Positions 8,319-17,122 of a DNA stretch of 52,098 nucleotides are shown here, piece after piece. Source of the DNA: Ktedonobacterales bacterium (GTDB lineage: Bacteria; Chloroflexota; Ktedonobacteria; Ktedonobacterales; Ktedonobacteraceae); assembly GCA_027451525.1 (NCBI GenBank), contig DAIDJF010000040.1, positions 1 to 52,098 of the forward strand, read 5' to 3'. Both the position numbers and the translations under genes were made by a program. The notes beneath the pieces were generated by a model that did not search any database, had not been told where the DNA came from, and saw only the letters and a program-made list of their open reading frames with translations. The stretch's first letter is position 1, and every line of letters starts with the position of its first letter.

Positions 8319-11111
8319 TCAACTTTCGCGTTTGGCTTTCTGCTGCAACTCATAGAGTTTACTGATTGCTTCAATCGGCGTTAACTCATCAATTGGCAGC
8401 GTTTTCAACTCTTCGAGTAAGGGATGCGGTTCAGATGCAAACAGCGTCATCTGGAAAGCGGCGGGCATCACCATGTCGCGCATGGCTTTGCGACGCGCTT
8501 TCGCATCTCCGCGCCGTTCAAGTTCCTCTAAAATTTCTTGCGCGCGATGGATGACGGGACGGGGGATACCCGCGAGTTGGGCGACATGGACGCCATAACT
8601 GCGGTCTGCTCCGCCGGGGACAATCTTGCGCAAGAAGACGATTTTACCCGCCTCTTCAGTAACAGCTACATTCATACAACGAATGCGTGGAAGCATCTTT
8701 GCAACCTCGACCAATTCATGATAATGGGTAGCGAACAAGGTGCGCGCTCCACAGCGTTTATTGTTGTGGAGATACTCGACAATGGCACGCGCGATGGCAA
8801 GACCGTCATAGGTGCTGGTGCCACGACCAATCTCGTCGAGAATGACGAGGCTACGCGGCGTGGCATGGTGCAGGATATTGGCGGTTTCGACCATCTCAAC
8901 CATAAAAGTGCTTTGCCCGGTTGCCAGATCATCTTGCGCTCCAATGCGCGTGAAGATGCGATCAACCAGACCGATGGTGGCGGCTTCGGCTGGCACATAG
9001 CTTCCTATTTGCGCCATCAGCGTGATAAGCGCGACCTGACGTAAATAGGTAGATTTGCCCGCCATGTTGGGACCCGTGATAATGGTGATCTGTGCCTCTT
9101 GATAGGAGAGGTTGGTATCATTGGCGATAAACGGATTATCAGTCTGCGCCTGCTCCACGACGGGGTGGCGACCAGCAACAATATGAATGGTATCGCTCTC
9201 GTTGAGTTGCGGACGACAATAGTTATTGCGTGCCGCAATCTCGGCCAGACTCAGGTAGACATCAATCTGCGCGAGGACGTGGGCAGTATCAAGAATCCGC
9301 TCGTAGGCATGGGTGGCGATATCCGTGCGGAGCTGGATAAAAAATTCGCCCTCCATTTTGTTTATACGGTCTTGCGCGTTAAGAATGAGCGTCTCATATT
9401 CTTTGAGATCGGGCGTAATGTAGCGTTCGCAGTTCGTAAGCGTCTGGCGGCGCATATAGTCCGCTGGCACGCGATTGATGTTGATATTGGAGACCTCGAT
9501 ATAGTAGCCATAGGCTTTATTGAAGCCCACTTTGAGCGTATTGATACCCGTGCGTTTGCGCTCACGCTGTTCCAGGTCTGAAAGCCATTGCTTGCCATTC
9601 TGTGATGCTTGTCTGGTCTGGTCGAGTTCGCTATTGAACCCAGGGCGAATAATACCACCTTCGTTGCTACTTACTGGTGGCTCTTCGACGATAGCGCGTT
9701 CAATCAAGGCAACGATATCATCGTTATCGGCAAGACGTTGGAGTAGGTCTGTCAAGGCGGGCATGGGTGTTGCCGTATCAGCTACCAGACTGGAACGAAT
9801 ATCAGCGGCGGAGCGCAAGCCGTTTGCCAGCGCAACCAGATCGCGTGGCGTGGCGATACGCTGGCGCACGCGGTTGATAAGCCGTTCTACATCGCCAGCC
9901 TTTTTCAATGCTTCTCCTAGACGCGCTTGCAAGAGGGTGTCGGTGAGCAGTTCGCTGATAATCGCCTGTCGCTGTTGCAGTTGCGCGAGGTCGAGAAGTG
10001 GCTGTCCAATCCAACGGCGCATGAGACGCCCACCCATTGGTGAGCGCGTGCGATCAAGGACCCAGAGGAGCGAGCCTTTGGAGGAACCGCTGCGTCCGCT
10101 CTCGAATAGTTCGAGGTTACGTCGTGTATGTGGGTCAAGCGTCATGAAACCCGTCGTAGAATAGGTTTCCAGCGAGGTCAGATGCTCTAAAAGGCCTTTT
10201 TGCGTCTCCTGTACATACGCGAGCACGGCCCCAGCGGCGCGAATGGCAAGCGGCAAGTGTGCGCAGCCAAAGCCTTCTAGTGAAGTGACATCGAACTGTT
10301 TTAGGAGACGATGGCGCGCGTCATCTTCTGAGAAATAGCGCGCATCATAAGGCGTGACGTGGCCTGCCAGTCCGGTCAGCAGTTTTGTCAGCGGGGCGGT
10401 GTCATCCTCATCCTCGTCTTCCACTTCGGGAATGTCGGCATTGGCATTGCCGTTGCTGCCTACCTTCGTTACTTGTTTTTCGCTCATCACGGTCGCCAGC
10501 CAGCGTTTCTTGCGGTTGCCGAGTCGCTGATAGTGAGCTTCGATAATGACCTCGGCGGGGCCAACGCGCGCGATCTCCTGTTGTAGGGCCAATTCGGGTT
10601 CCGGCGTGCTAAACTGCGTGACGGCAAACTCGCCAGTTGTGATATCGATATAGGCAATGCCGACGGCGTCACGCCCCACGACTACACCCGCGAGAAAATT
10701 GTTGCGTTTGGCGGCAAGCATCGTCGGGTCGATGATTGTGCCGGGAGTAACGACGCGCACCACCTCGCGATCAACCAATCCTTTTGAGAGCGCGGGATCG
10801 CTAGTCTGTTCGCAGACGGCAACGCGATAGCCCTTGTTGACCAGACGCGCGATATAACCGTCGGCGGCATGATGGGGCACGCCAGCCATTGGTGATTTCT
10901 CGCCACGTCCAAAGTCGCGCCGTGTCAGGGCAATCTCTAATTCGCGTGCCACGATTTCCGCGTCATCGTCAAACATCTCGTAGAAGTCACCCATGCGAAA
11001 AAAGAGGATGGCATCAGGATATTGACGCTTAATCTGTAGATATTGGGCACGTACCGGGCTATGTACAGGATGTTCTTTTTCGTAGTCTGCAAATAACACG
11101 TTTTCCTCCAT
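8319..11111 (-). CDS. mutS: DNA mismatch repair protein MutS
   Basis: Recognises mismatches and small loops in DNA and starts repair with MutL; acts as a clamp dimer. The domain order is visible. The N-terminal mismatch-binding domain has FFRMGDFYEMFDDDAE (the Phe-x-Glu reader motif) and GVPHHAADGYI. Connector, lever and clamp regions follow, then the ATPase with Walker A TGPNMAGKSTYLRQ, ILDEIGRGTSTYDG (Walker B) and ATHYHELV. From the ATG at 11111 it is 930 residues. The frame continues to a TTG at 11153 with another ATG at 11141. None of the starts has a clear ribosome site, so the start is uncertain by up to 14 codons. mutL is not in the window. Confidence 0.96.
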   Translation of the reverse strand: MEENVLFADYEKEHPVHSPVRAQYLQIKRQYPDAILFFRMGDFYEMFDDDAEIVARELEIALTRRDFGRGEKSPMAGVPHHAADGYIARLVNKGYRVAVCEQTSDPALSKGLVDREVVRVVTPGTIIDPTMLAAKRNNFLAGVVVGRDAVGIAYIDITTGEFAVTQFSTPEPELALQQEIARVGPAEVIIEAHYQRLGNRKKRWLATVMSEKQVTKVGSNGNANADIPEVEDEDEDDTAPLTKLLTGLAGHVTPYDARYFSEDDARHRLLKQFDVTSLEGFGCAHLPLAIRAAGAVLAYVQETQKGLLEHLTSLETYSTTGFMTLDPHTRRNLELFESGRSGSSKGSLLWVLDRTRSPMGGRLMRRWIGQPLLDLAQLQQRQAIISELLTDTLLQARLGEALKKAGDVERLINRVRQRIATPRDLVALANGLRSAADIRSSLVADTATPMPALTDLLQRLADNDDIVALIERAIVEEPPVSSNEGGIIRPGFNSELDQTRQASQNGKQWLSDLEQRERKRTGINTLKVGFNKAYGYYIEVSNININRVPADYMRRQTLTNCERYITPDLKEYETLILNAQDRINKMEGEFFIQLRTDIATHAYERILDTAHVLAQIDVYLSLAEIAARNNYCRPQLNESDTIHIVAGRHPVVEQAQTDNPFIANDTNLSYQEAQITIITGPNMAGKSTYLRQVALITLMAQIGSYVPAEAATIGLVDRIFTRIGAQDDLATGQSTFMVEMVETANILHHATPRSLVILDEIGRGTSTYDGLAIARAIVEYLHNNKRCGARTLFATHYHELVEVAKMLPRIRCMNVAVTEEAGKIVFLRKIVPGGADRSYGVHVAQLAGIPRPVIHRAQEILEELERRGDAKARRKAMRDMVMPAAFQMTLFASEPHPLLEELKTLPIDELTPIEAISKLYELQQKAKRES

Positions 11112-11290
11112 CAAACACAACACCAGTATAGCCCCATTCATGCGCGGCGTCAATTTGCCAGAAAGATAGAAAGAATATGTTTGTATCTATTGATGAAAAT
11201 AGAGCATAATCGATGCTTGATCTGTCACTCTAGGTTCTGTTATTCATATAGCCAAATACATTTTCTTTGTCATCGTCAGAGAGGACCTGC

Positions 11291-12481
11291 TTAATCAGAC
11301 CAGAGAGACGCGAGAAATTTGCTCAAAAAGCCGCGTTTACGTGGTGCTACCTGTTGCATCTGGGGCTTGTTATCCTGTATGGCAGAGGATATATGCCGCG
11401 TTTCTGTGTATATCTGTGGGGTTTCGGCAGGTAATGCTTCTTGTAGAGATGGCGTCCCCTGCTCTATTGCTAGCGGAAGCTTGACTTCTGGACTGAGAGG
11501 CGGCGTCGCGGAAGGCGTAGATAGTAGCGAAACATCGCTCTCTATAGACGATGGCGTCCCGGGCGTTTCCTGCGCTGTTTCGACAGGAAATACGCGTGTT
11601 TCAGGAGTGGGAAGCAGAGGCGAGAGATCAATAGGGTAGGAGAGCAGTCCTGGAATGGGGATTGGATTGGACGGTACTATAGAGGCAGGCGTGTGAACTG
11701 CTTCCAGAGGGGGTGAGGGTATTTCAGGAGTGGCAAGAGATGAGAGATCAATAGGGTAAGAGAGCAGTCCTGGGATGGGAATTGCACGAGCTACGGTGCT
11801 TATATGCGATGCGGCGGTTGTGATGGCTGGGGCAGGCGTATCGCTCGCAACAGGTTTACGCTGTGAGCGGATAGCGGGCATTTTCACCGTTTCCTCATCT
11901 GCCTCACTCATCAATTTTTGCAAAAATTGTTCTTCAGTCACGCTCTCGGTCTCCTCTACTATCTCTAGTGTTTGCTCTAATGTGTGCGGCACGCTTCCTT
12001 GCGTTGTCGCGCTCGTGCCGCTACTCATTGGTTCTTGCTGTGTTTGTGTCTCTTCCTCACCAATGGAAGCTATCCAGTCGTAGGCGTCTTCCAGGGCATG
12101 AATGCACCAGTGCGTGTAGTCGTCGCGGATAATGTCCATCCGTTCGCACTGTTCGAGTAATTGCATGGTATTGTCGAGCCATTCATCGCCGCGTTCTAAC
12201 ATGCGATCTAGCAGGTCCAGGTCTGTGACGCCATAGGATTGCAGGCGTGCCAGCGTAGCCAGGGCAATAGGCGATGGTTGAAGGCAGCGCGTCTTTGCCT
12301 CATTCTCCTGTATCTGCATCTTCAAGGCACGCATGCGCGTTTGCAGTCCGATAATCTGCTGCTGGTGTCGCCATTGCTGGTAGCCCTGATAAAATTGTTC
12401 TACGGTATCGGGGGTCAGTTGGGCAAAGATGCTGGAGAGTGAGGTATCGTAGGCGTCAGATAATAGATCACGATTACTCAT
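11291..12481 (-). CDS. Unrecognised coiled-coil and proline-rich protein (396 aa)
   Basis: I do not recognise a family. The first 150 residues are predicted helical, with a glutamine-rich stretch (YQGYQQWRHQQQI) followed by a coiled-coil-like segment. After that comes a 200-residue low-complexity linker rich in Ser, Thr, Pro, Ala and Glu. The linker carries two copies of IPIPGLLSYPIDLS (about residues 230-290). A basic tail, RKRGFLSKFLASLWSD, could be an amphipathic membrane-associating helix. It overlaps the preceding gene by an ATGA junction and lies downstream of ftsW. It is likely cytoplasmic and may be a partner of the cell-wall module (inference from position only). Confidence 0.75.
   Translation of the reverse strand: MSNRDLLSDAYDTSLSSIFAQLTPDTVEQFYQGYQQWRHQQQIIGLQTRMRALKMQIQENEAKTRCLQPSPIALATLARLQSYGVTDLDLLDRMLERGDEWLDNTMQLLEQCERMDIIRDDYTHWCIHALEDAYDWIASIGEEETQTQQEPMSSGTSATTQGSVPHTLEQTLEIVEETESVTEEQFLQKLMSEADEETVKMPAIRSQRKPVASDTPAPAITTAASHISTVARAIPIPGLLSYPIDLSSLATPEIPSPPLEAVHTPASIVPSNPIPIPGLLSYPIDLSPLLPTPETRVFPVETAQETPGTPSSIESDVSLLSTPSATPPLSPEVKLPLAIEQGTPSLQEALPAETPQIYTETRHISSAIQDNKPQMQQVAPRKRGFLSKFLASLWSD
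11601..11783. repeat. Direct duplication inside the 396-aa gene
   Basis: About 60 bases at 11601-11663 recur at 11724-11783 with a few substitutions and a 3-base length difference. The frame is therefore kept, and the protein carries IPIPGLLSYPIDLS twice. This looks like an internal segment duplication in the proline-rich linker. Confidence 0.8.
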
Positions 12482-13080
12482 TGTTGTAATTCTCTCTCTA
12501 CATCTTCAGGCGTTGGTGACTCCTGTGTCACCGTTGGCTCAATTTGCTGTCCCCAACGCGCGACCCAGCGTTGTATGAGGCGATTTGTCCCGATGTTGTG
12601 CTGATTAATGAGACCCGACCCCAACTCTGTGTTGGAACTTGCCAGGATATTGCGTAACCACCAGGGGGTCGCAATGCGTGGCTGCGTCGTGCTATGCTCA
12701 TCAAGAAACATTGCCATATCATCGGGAAGGAGCGTGAGGTCGTGGTGGGGAACAGGCGTTTGTGGAATGTCCATTGCAGTTGCCAATGGTACCGCATCGG
12801 TAGATAAATTGCTCCATGCTTGTAAAGCGGAGGAGATACTCTCTGAAAATGTGGCTTCTTGCTCCGCTGTAGGAGTGGTCGTGGCTGCTATACCTGTTTC
12901 TGCTTGATACATAGCAAGAGCCATGACAATGGTATTCTCCAGCAAAGCCTGCGCTTGTATTGGCTGAGAAGAAATTGCACGCGCGCTCAGCTGCTCAAGC
13001 TCGTTTGCTAGCTCGTTCAGTTGAGCACGTAAGGTACGATCAAGCTCTCGATGGTGTAACCACTGCCTGTATTGACCCAT
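12478..13080 (-). CDS. Unrecognised coiled-coil protein (200 aa)
   Basis: No family recognised. Its opening (QYRQWLHHRELDRTLRAQL) resembles YQQWRHQQQIIGLQTRMRAL in the following gene, suggesting two related helical modules. A variable Thr/Ser/Ala-rich middle follows, then a conserved-looking tryptophan-containing segment (PWWLRNILASSN) and an acidic tail. It has no signal peptide or membrane segment. Its stop overlaps the next start as ATGA, so the two are translationally coupled and probably act together. It is 124 bases downstream of ftsW, beyond a possible hairpin. Confidence 0.75.
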   Translation of the reverse strand: MGQYRQWLHHRELDRTLRAQLNELANELEQLSARAISSQPIQAQALLENTIVMALAMYQAETGIAATTTPTAEQEATFSESISSALQAWSNLSTDAVPLATAMDIPQTPVPHHDLTLLPDDMAMFLDEHSTTQPRIATPWWLRNILASSNTELGSGLINQHNIGTNRLIQRWVARWGQQIEPTVTQESPTPEDVERELQQ

Positions 13081-13167
13081 ATGCTTCCTGTTATATTGCT
13101 GTCCTACGCTCTATACAGATTATTTCCTGCTGGCAGTATAGCATGCATCATCATATTTCTTCAACAT

Positions 13168-13198
13168 GGATAGGACAACCTGGAAGATTATCCTATCC
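13168..13198. terminator. Hairpin downstream of ftsW
   Basis: GGATAGGA (13168-13175) pairs with TCCTATCC (13191-13198). On the plus strand it is followed by TGTTTTTTAAAC; on the minus strand, the direction of ftsW, there is no T-run. It may attenuate rather than end the ftsW transcript before the two coiled-coil genes. Confidence 0.4.
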
Positions 13199-13204
13199 TG
13201 TTTT

Positions 13205-14623
13205 TTAAACTGAGTGTTCACGTTCGCGTGCCGTGTTGTATGAGATGCGTAAGAGAATACCAATGATCGCATAATTCGCGAGAATTGAACTACCACCGTA
13301 GCTCAAGAAGGGCAATGGAAGACCTGTTAGGGGCAAGAGTTTCATGTTGCCAGCCGCGATAATCAGCGTCTGAATGGCGAAGATGGAGGTCAGGCCAGCC
13401 GCGAGCAACTGATTGAAGGTGTTTGTGGCATCCATCGCGATGCGATAGCCGCGATAGATGATAAGCAGGTAGATAGCGAGAATAGCAAAGAGACCCGCCA
13501 GCCCGAACTCCTCACCCAGTGCTGTAAAGATCATGTCTGACTGCGCAACAGGAATGGAACCGGGGGCACCCAATCCTAAACCTGAACCAATAATGCCGCC
13601 GCTGGAGAGCGCGATCAACCCCTGGACAACCTGGAACGCGCCTCCTTGCTGCTGATACATCGTATCGCTGGCTGTATTCCACTGGACCACGTTAATACCC
13701 ACCACGGCAAAACGTTGTCTGACGTAGCCCAGAAGGAAATAACCGATCAAGCCGAAGACAAAGAAGAGCGCGAAACTTACTGCCACATAGGACAACCGGC
13801 CGCTACCCAGGTAGAGCATGACCATGAAAATGCCGTAGATGAGCAGGGCAAGACCCAGTTCGCGCACGCCCAGGAAGATGATGAGAGCCATACCGAGCAT
13901 GAGTGCAAGCGGGATCAATTGCCGCAGAGGAGGAAGACGCAGATTGATATGAACGTTGCCGATAGACCACTCGATGCGGAAACTACCTTTGGAAACCATA
14001 AAGAGATTTTCGCTCAGAAAGGCGGCGAAGAAGATCACAATACAGATTTTAAGCAGTTCTGATGGCTGAAAGGCGAACGGGCCGATATTAAGCTGGTCAT
14101 GTGTAGGGCTATTGAGATTTGCGCGCAAACTACGAGCCAGTGTGACGCCGACCAGCACAATGCCCACAAGGGCGACGAAGTATTTATAGCGGGCTAATAT
14201 TTCAATATTGCGTAGGATGCTGATCGTACCGATACAGATGACCAGACCGATCAATACCCAAAGTAACTGGCGTGAGCCAAGAGAAGCTACGCCAATATCA
14301 GGGCCAAGACGTGTTGCCATAATCACGCCGATGCCGCTCAGTAAGCCTACGAGCGGTAACAGCATCTGGTCGGCTTTGCGAAAGAAGATGCTCATAAAGA
14401 CGTTGACGCCAAACAGGGCCACAATCAGGCCGAGAGCAGGGATCAGCTCTTGTACTCTGGGCAGGTTCTTCACTGTCAGGGCCGCGCCGGGGTCAGCATT
14501 TGAGACAATCACGAGTTGGGTCATCTCAAGAAGCAGAATGAGAAAAGGGATAATGAGCAGTCCCAATTCATTCCAACGATAATGCGCTCTCTTTTGAGGG
14601 GAGCGGTTTATCATACTTTCCAT
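13205..14623 (-). CDS. FtsW/RodA/SpoVE-family peptidoglycan glycosyltransferase (SEDS)
   Basis: SEDS proteins polymerise glycan strands from lipid II in the membrane, with a class B penicillin-binding protein as partner. This 472-residue protein has about ten hydrophobic segments. It has the C-terminal signature PLTGLPLPFLSYGGSS typical of FtsW/SpoVE and RodA, and GVRELGLALL in the middle. AGAGGAA precedes the ATG at 14623. Its position just after fhaA-fhaB matches the actinobacterial fha-rodA-pbpA-pknB locus, but no penicillin-binding protein, kinase or phosphatase gene follows. Whether it works in division or elongation cannot be told from sequence, so no symbol is assigned. Confidence 0.92.
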   Translation of the reverse strand: MESMINRSPQKRAHYRWNELGLLIIPFLILLLEMTQLVIVSNADPGAALTVKNLPRVQELIPALGLIVALFGVNVFMSIFFRKADQMLLPLVGLLSGIGVIMATRLGPDIGVASLGSRQLLWVLIGLVICIGTISILRNIEILARYKYFVALVGIVLVGVTLARSLRANLNSPTHDQLNIGPFAFQPSELLKICIVIFFAAFLSENLFMVSKGSFRIEWSIGNVHINLRLPPLRQLIPLALMLGMALIIFLGVRELGLALLIYGIFMVMLYLGSGRLSYVAVSFALFFVFGLIGYFLLGYVRQRFAVVGINVVQWNTASDTMYQQQGGAFQVVQGLIALSSGGIIGSGLGLGAPGSIPVAQSDMIFTALGEEFGLAGLFAILAIYLLIIYRGYRIAMDATNTFNQLLAAGLTSIFAIQTLIIAAGNMKLLPLTGLPLPFLSYGGSSILANYAIIGILLRISYNTAREREHSV

Positions 14624-14650
14624 ATAGATTCCTCTTCTCTAGCTATCTGT

Positions 14651-15085
14651 CTACGGTTTGAGTTGAAAGCGCACATAACCTATACGGATAACGTCCCCAG
14701 TTTTTGCTGGGAGAGGACTGTAAGCTGGTTGATCATTGACAAATGTCCCATTGGAACTACCGACATCCTTCACATACCATAGTCCATTATGGTATTGAAG
14801 TTGCGCGTGCTCAGATGAAATGGTTTTATCATCAATGCGGATTGTATTGGTTGGGCCGCGGCCTATGGTGGTTCGTGGCTCTAGTGTAAAGCTAGTCCCT
14901 GGGGCAAGATTGTTAGGGCCACTGCCTATGAGAACCAGATGACCCAGCGTTGTTGGTGCTGGTCCCTCGTCCCTATTGCGCTTCAAGTCACGCGAGATGG
15001 TAGCAACCACCTGTGCCAGGAAGAGGTAGATCAAGACAATGAATAAGAGCCGTAGAACAAGTAGAAAAACATCTATTGGAAGCAT
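14651..15085 (-). CDS. fhaB: Membrane-anchored FHA-domain protein (FhaB-like)
   Basis: A 144-residue protein with one N-terminal membrane helix (residues 5-28) and a C-terminal cytoplasmic FHA domain (about 65-144). The phosphothreonine-binding residues are intact: GR in TTIGRGPTN, S..H in TISSEHAQL, and NG in GSSNGTFVN. In actinobacteria the equivalent protein is read by PknA/PknB and links Ser/Thr phosphorylation to SEDS glycosyltransferases. It lies 12 bases after fhaA and 27 before ftsW, so it is co-transcribed. Confidence 0.88.
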   Translation of the reverse strand: MLPIDVFLLVLRLLFIVLIYLFLAQVVATISRDLKRNRDEGPAPTTLGHLVLIGSGPNNLAPGTSFTLEPRTTIGRGPTNTIRIDDKTISSEHAQLQYHNGLWYVKDVGSSNGTFVNDQPAYSPLPAKTGDVIRIGYVRFQLKP

Positions 15086-15097
15086 AGGGCAGTGATC

Positions 15098-15973
15098 TCA
15101 CTTCCTTTCAAATTGAAAATCATAGCTGCCGATGGTGAAGTGGTCACCATTGCGTAAGACATGGTGGCGCATATTAGGCACAGAATTGATCGTAATGCCG
15201 TTTGTACTGCCAAGGTCAAACAGCGCAAATTGTCCATCGGATTGATATTTGATTTGAGCATGATAGCGAGAGACACGCTTATCTTCGACAATAATATCAT
15301 TATCAAGCTGGCGACCAATGCCAATCACTGGCTTGGCGATTATATATGTCTGCGGATTTGTATGTGGCAAGCGAATCAGTAAGCGTGCCGGAGGCATGGG
15401 CGGCGTTGATGCTCCCAGATTGCCAGTGTTAGCCGCTGTTGGCGGCATTGTGTAGCTCTGGTTTGTGGATGCCGCCGTTGGTGTAGATGGTGCGGGTGCA
15501 GAGCCACTTTGGGGTGTTGGGTAGCGTGCCATCAGCGCGGCAAGTTGGGACGGATCGAGTTGTTGTGTATTGCCCCCTTCGCCGTTCTGTCCATCTTCTA
15601 TAACCACCTCAAAGCGCACTTTGCCAACACCAAGCGAACTATCTCCATGCAGGCGTAAAACAGGTACTTCACGCATTACGTATTGTCGGTGTTTGGCATA
15701 ATCTATGAGACGTGTTTGCCACCCTTTGATGAGCGTCGCCTGATTGGACATCAGTTGTTGATGATCTTTTATATTCAGGTAAATGTCATAGATGTAGGGC
15801 ACGCTAAAACGCCCATCACCGAGCAGAGACCTCTGGCTCTCCATAAAGCGTTCTAGTTTTTGTTCCAGTTCGGCAGGCTCCAAAGGAGACGGGAAAAACC
15901 GTTCCCAGAAGTCTTCAAAGAGGAACTGCATAAATGATTCGATTTTAGAAATTGGATTTGGGCGAGCTTTCAA
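15098..15973 (-). CDS. fhaA: DUF3662 plus FHA-domain protein (FhaA-like)
   Basis: A 291-residue soluble protein. Residues about 10-110 form the DUF3662 domain seen in mycobacterial FhaA (FEDFWERFFPSPLEPAELEQ). A Ser/Thr/Pro/Ala-rich linker spans about 135-205. An FHA domain with GIGRQLDN, RVSRYHAQIKY and GSTNGITIN follows. The start is TTG at 15973, preceded by GAGGAG about nine bases upstream; no ATG fits better. FhaA of mycobacteria binds phosphorylated pseudokinase MviN and peptidoglycan factors. That role here is inferred from homology and context. It is first of fhaA-fhaB-ftsW and 18 bases after ribF. Confidence 0.88.
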   Translation of the reverse strand: MKARPNPISKIESFMQFLFEDFWERFFPSPLEPAELEQKLERFMESQRSLLGDGRFSVPYIYDIYLNIKDHQQLMSNQATLIKGWQTRLIDYAKHRQYVMREVPVLRLHGDSSLGVGKVRFEVVIEDGQNGEGGNTQQLDPSQLAALMARYPTPQSGSAPAPSTPTAASTNQSYTMPPTAANTGNLGASTPPMPPARLLIRLPHTNPQTYIIAKPVIGIGRQLDNDIIVEDKRVSRYHAQIKYQSDGQFALFDLGSTNGITINSVPNMRHHVLRNGDHFTIGSYDFQFERK

Positions 15974-15991
15974 TGGCTCACTCTCCTCAAA

Positions 15992-16960
15992 TTACTGACT
16001 ATAGTTCGACGTACTATAGCTCTGGAGTAGCTGACGAGCCTGTTCCGCGTCAGCAGCGATCTGCGCCTTCAACGTCTCAATGCCGGAGAAGCGTTGTTCA
16101 TTGCGTAGACGCTTGATAAATTCTACAACCAGATACGCATCATAGAGATTAAGTTGCACATCAAGGAGATGCACCTCGACAAGCCGTTCTTTACCATTAA
16201 ACGTTGGACGGACGCCAACATTCGCTACACCATTATAGACGGTGGAAGCTGTACCGCTGTCACTTTTCTCTGTATCTTGCACGTGGACGCGCACTGCATA
16301 GACGCCATTGGCGGGCAAGAGGCGGTGCGCATCAGGATGTAGGTTGGCTGTAGGGAAGCCCAGGAGTCGGCCCCGCTCATCGCCGTGACGCACAATGCCA
16401 CCGAGCCGCACGGTATGGCCCAGCAGGGCGTTGGCTTCCGTGACTTCACCTTCGTTTACCAGTGTGCGAATGCGCGTGCTACTAATGCGTGCCAGTGCCT
16501 TCTCTTCCAATGGAACCGCTCGTACAGCAATCCCATGCGCTTGTCCATATTCTCGTAGGAACGTGATATCGCCCATCCGATTGCGGCCAAGACTGAAGTT
16601 TTCGCCGACAACCAGTCCCCTCAACGTGAAATTCGTGCGCAAGGTATTCATAAATTCAGTCGCACTCATCGCTGCAACCTCTGGCGTGAATTCGATTACA
16701 ATAGTATTTGAAATTCCACCATACTGCTCGGTCAGCGCGAGTTTTTCTTCTAATGTTGTCAGATAGTAGATATACATATCTGGACGCACGACTTGTAGGG
16801 TGTGTGGCGTAAATGTCACCAGCACGGGCATACTATGCAATTCCGCAGCCATGACACGCAACTCGTGCATGAGACGTTGATGTCCGCGATGGATGCCGTC
16901 AAAATTGCCGATTGTCACAACGATGGGTTCATCTGGTGTTAGCGTTGTTGTGTAGTGCAT
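15992..16960 (-). CDS. ribF: Bifunctional riboflavin kinase / FAD synthetase
   Basis: Makes FMN from riboflavin and FAD from FMN. The 322-residue protein has both domains. The N-terminal adenylyltransferase has TIGNFDGIHRGHQRL and ISSTRIRTLV (the nucleotidyltransferase ISSTRIR-type motif). The C-terminal flavokinase has LGFPTANL, GVYAVRV and NVGVRPTF. It is separated from truB by 162 bases containing a candidate promoter, so it may start its own transcript leading into fhaA. I see no FMN riboswitch in front of it. Confidence 0.94.
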   Translation of the reverse strand: MHYTTTLTPDEPIVVTIGNFDGIHRGHQRLMHELRVMAAELHSMPVLVTFTPHTLQVVRPDMYIYYLTTLEEKLALTEQYGGISNTIVIEFTPEVAAMSATEFMNTLRTNFTLRGLVVGENFSLGRNRMGDITFLREYGQAHGIAVRAVPLEEKALARISSTRIRTLVNEGEVTEANALLGHTVRLGGIVRHGDERGRLLGFPTANLHPDAHRLLPANGVYAVRVHVQDTEKSDSGTASTVYNGVANVGVRPTFNGKERLVEVHLLDVQLNLYDAYLVVEFIKRLRNEQRFSGIETLKAQIAADAEQARQLLQSYSTSNYSQ

Positions 16961-17058
16961 AGTCTATCGGAAGGCCATCCATGTTGAGTCTGCCCGTGTG
17001 TCAAACATACTCAACGTATGTTGGCCGTGTTCCTTTGCTTCCTTCATTTCTTCTCTGT

Positions 17059-17087
17059 ATACTACCACAGCTACAAGACAGTCGCAA
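17059..17087 (-). promoter_or_regulatory. Candidate ribF promoter
   Basis: On the minus strand TTGCGA (17087-17082), a 17-bp spacer and TAGTAT (17064-17059) match four of six bases each of the sigma-70 consensus. It lies about 100 bases before the ribF start, in the only sizeable gap of this gene run. Confidence 0.35.
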
Positions 17088-17122
17088 TAGTACTGGTTAA
17101 CGGGTATCTGCGACAAGGTGTT

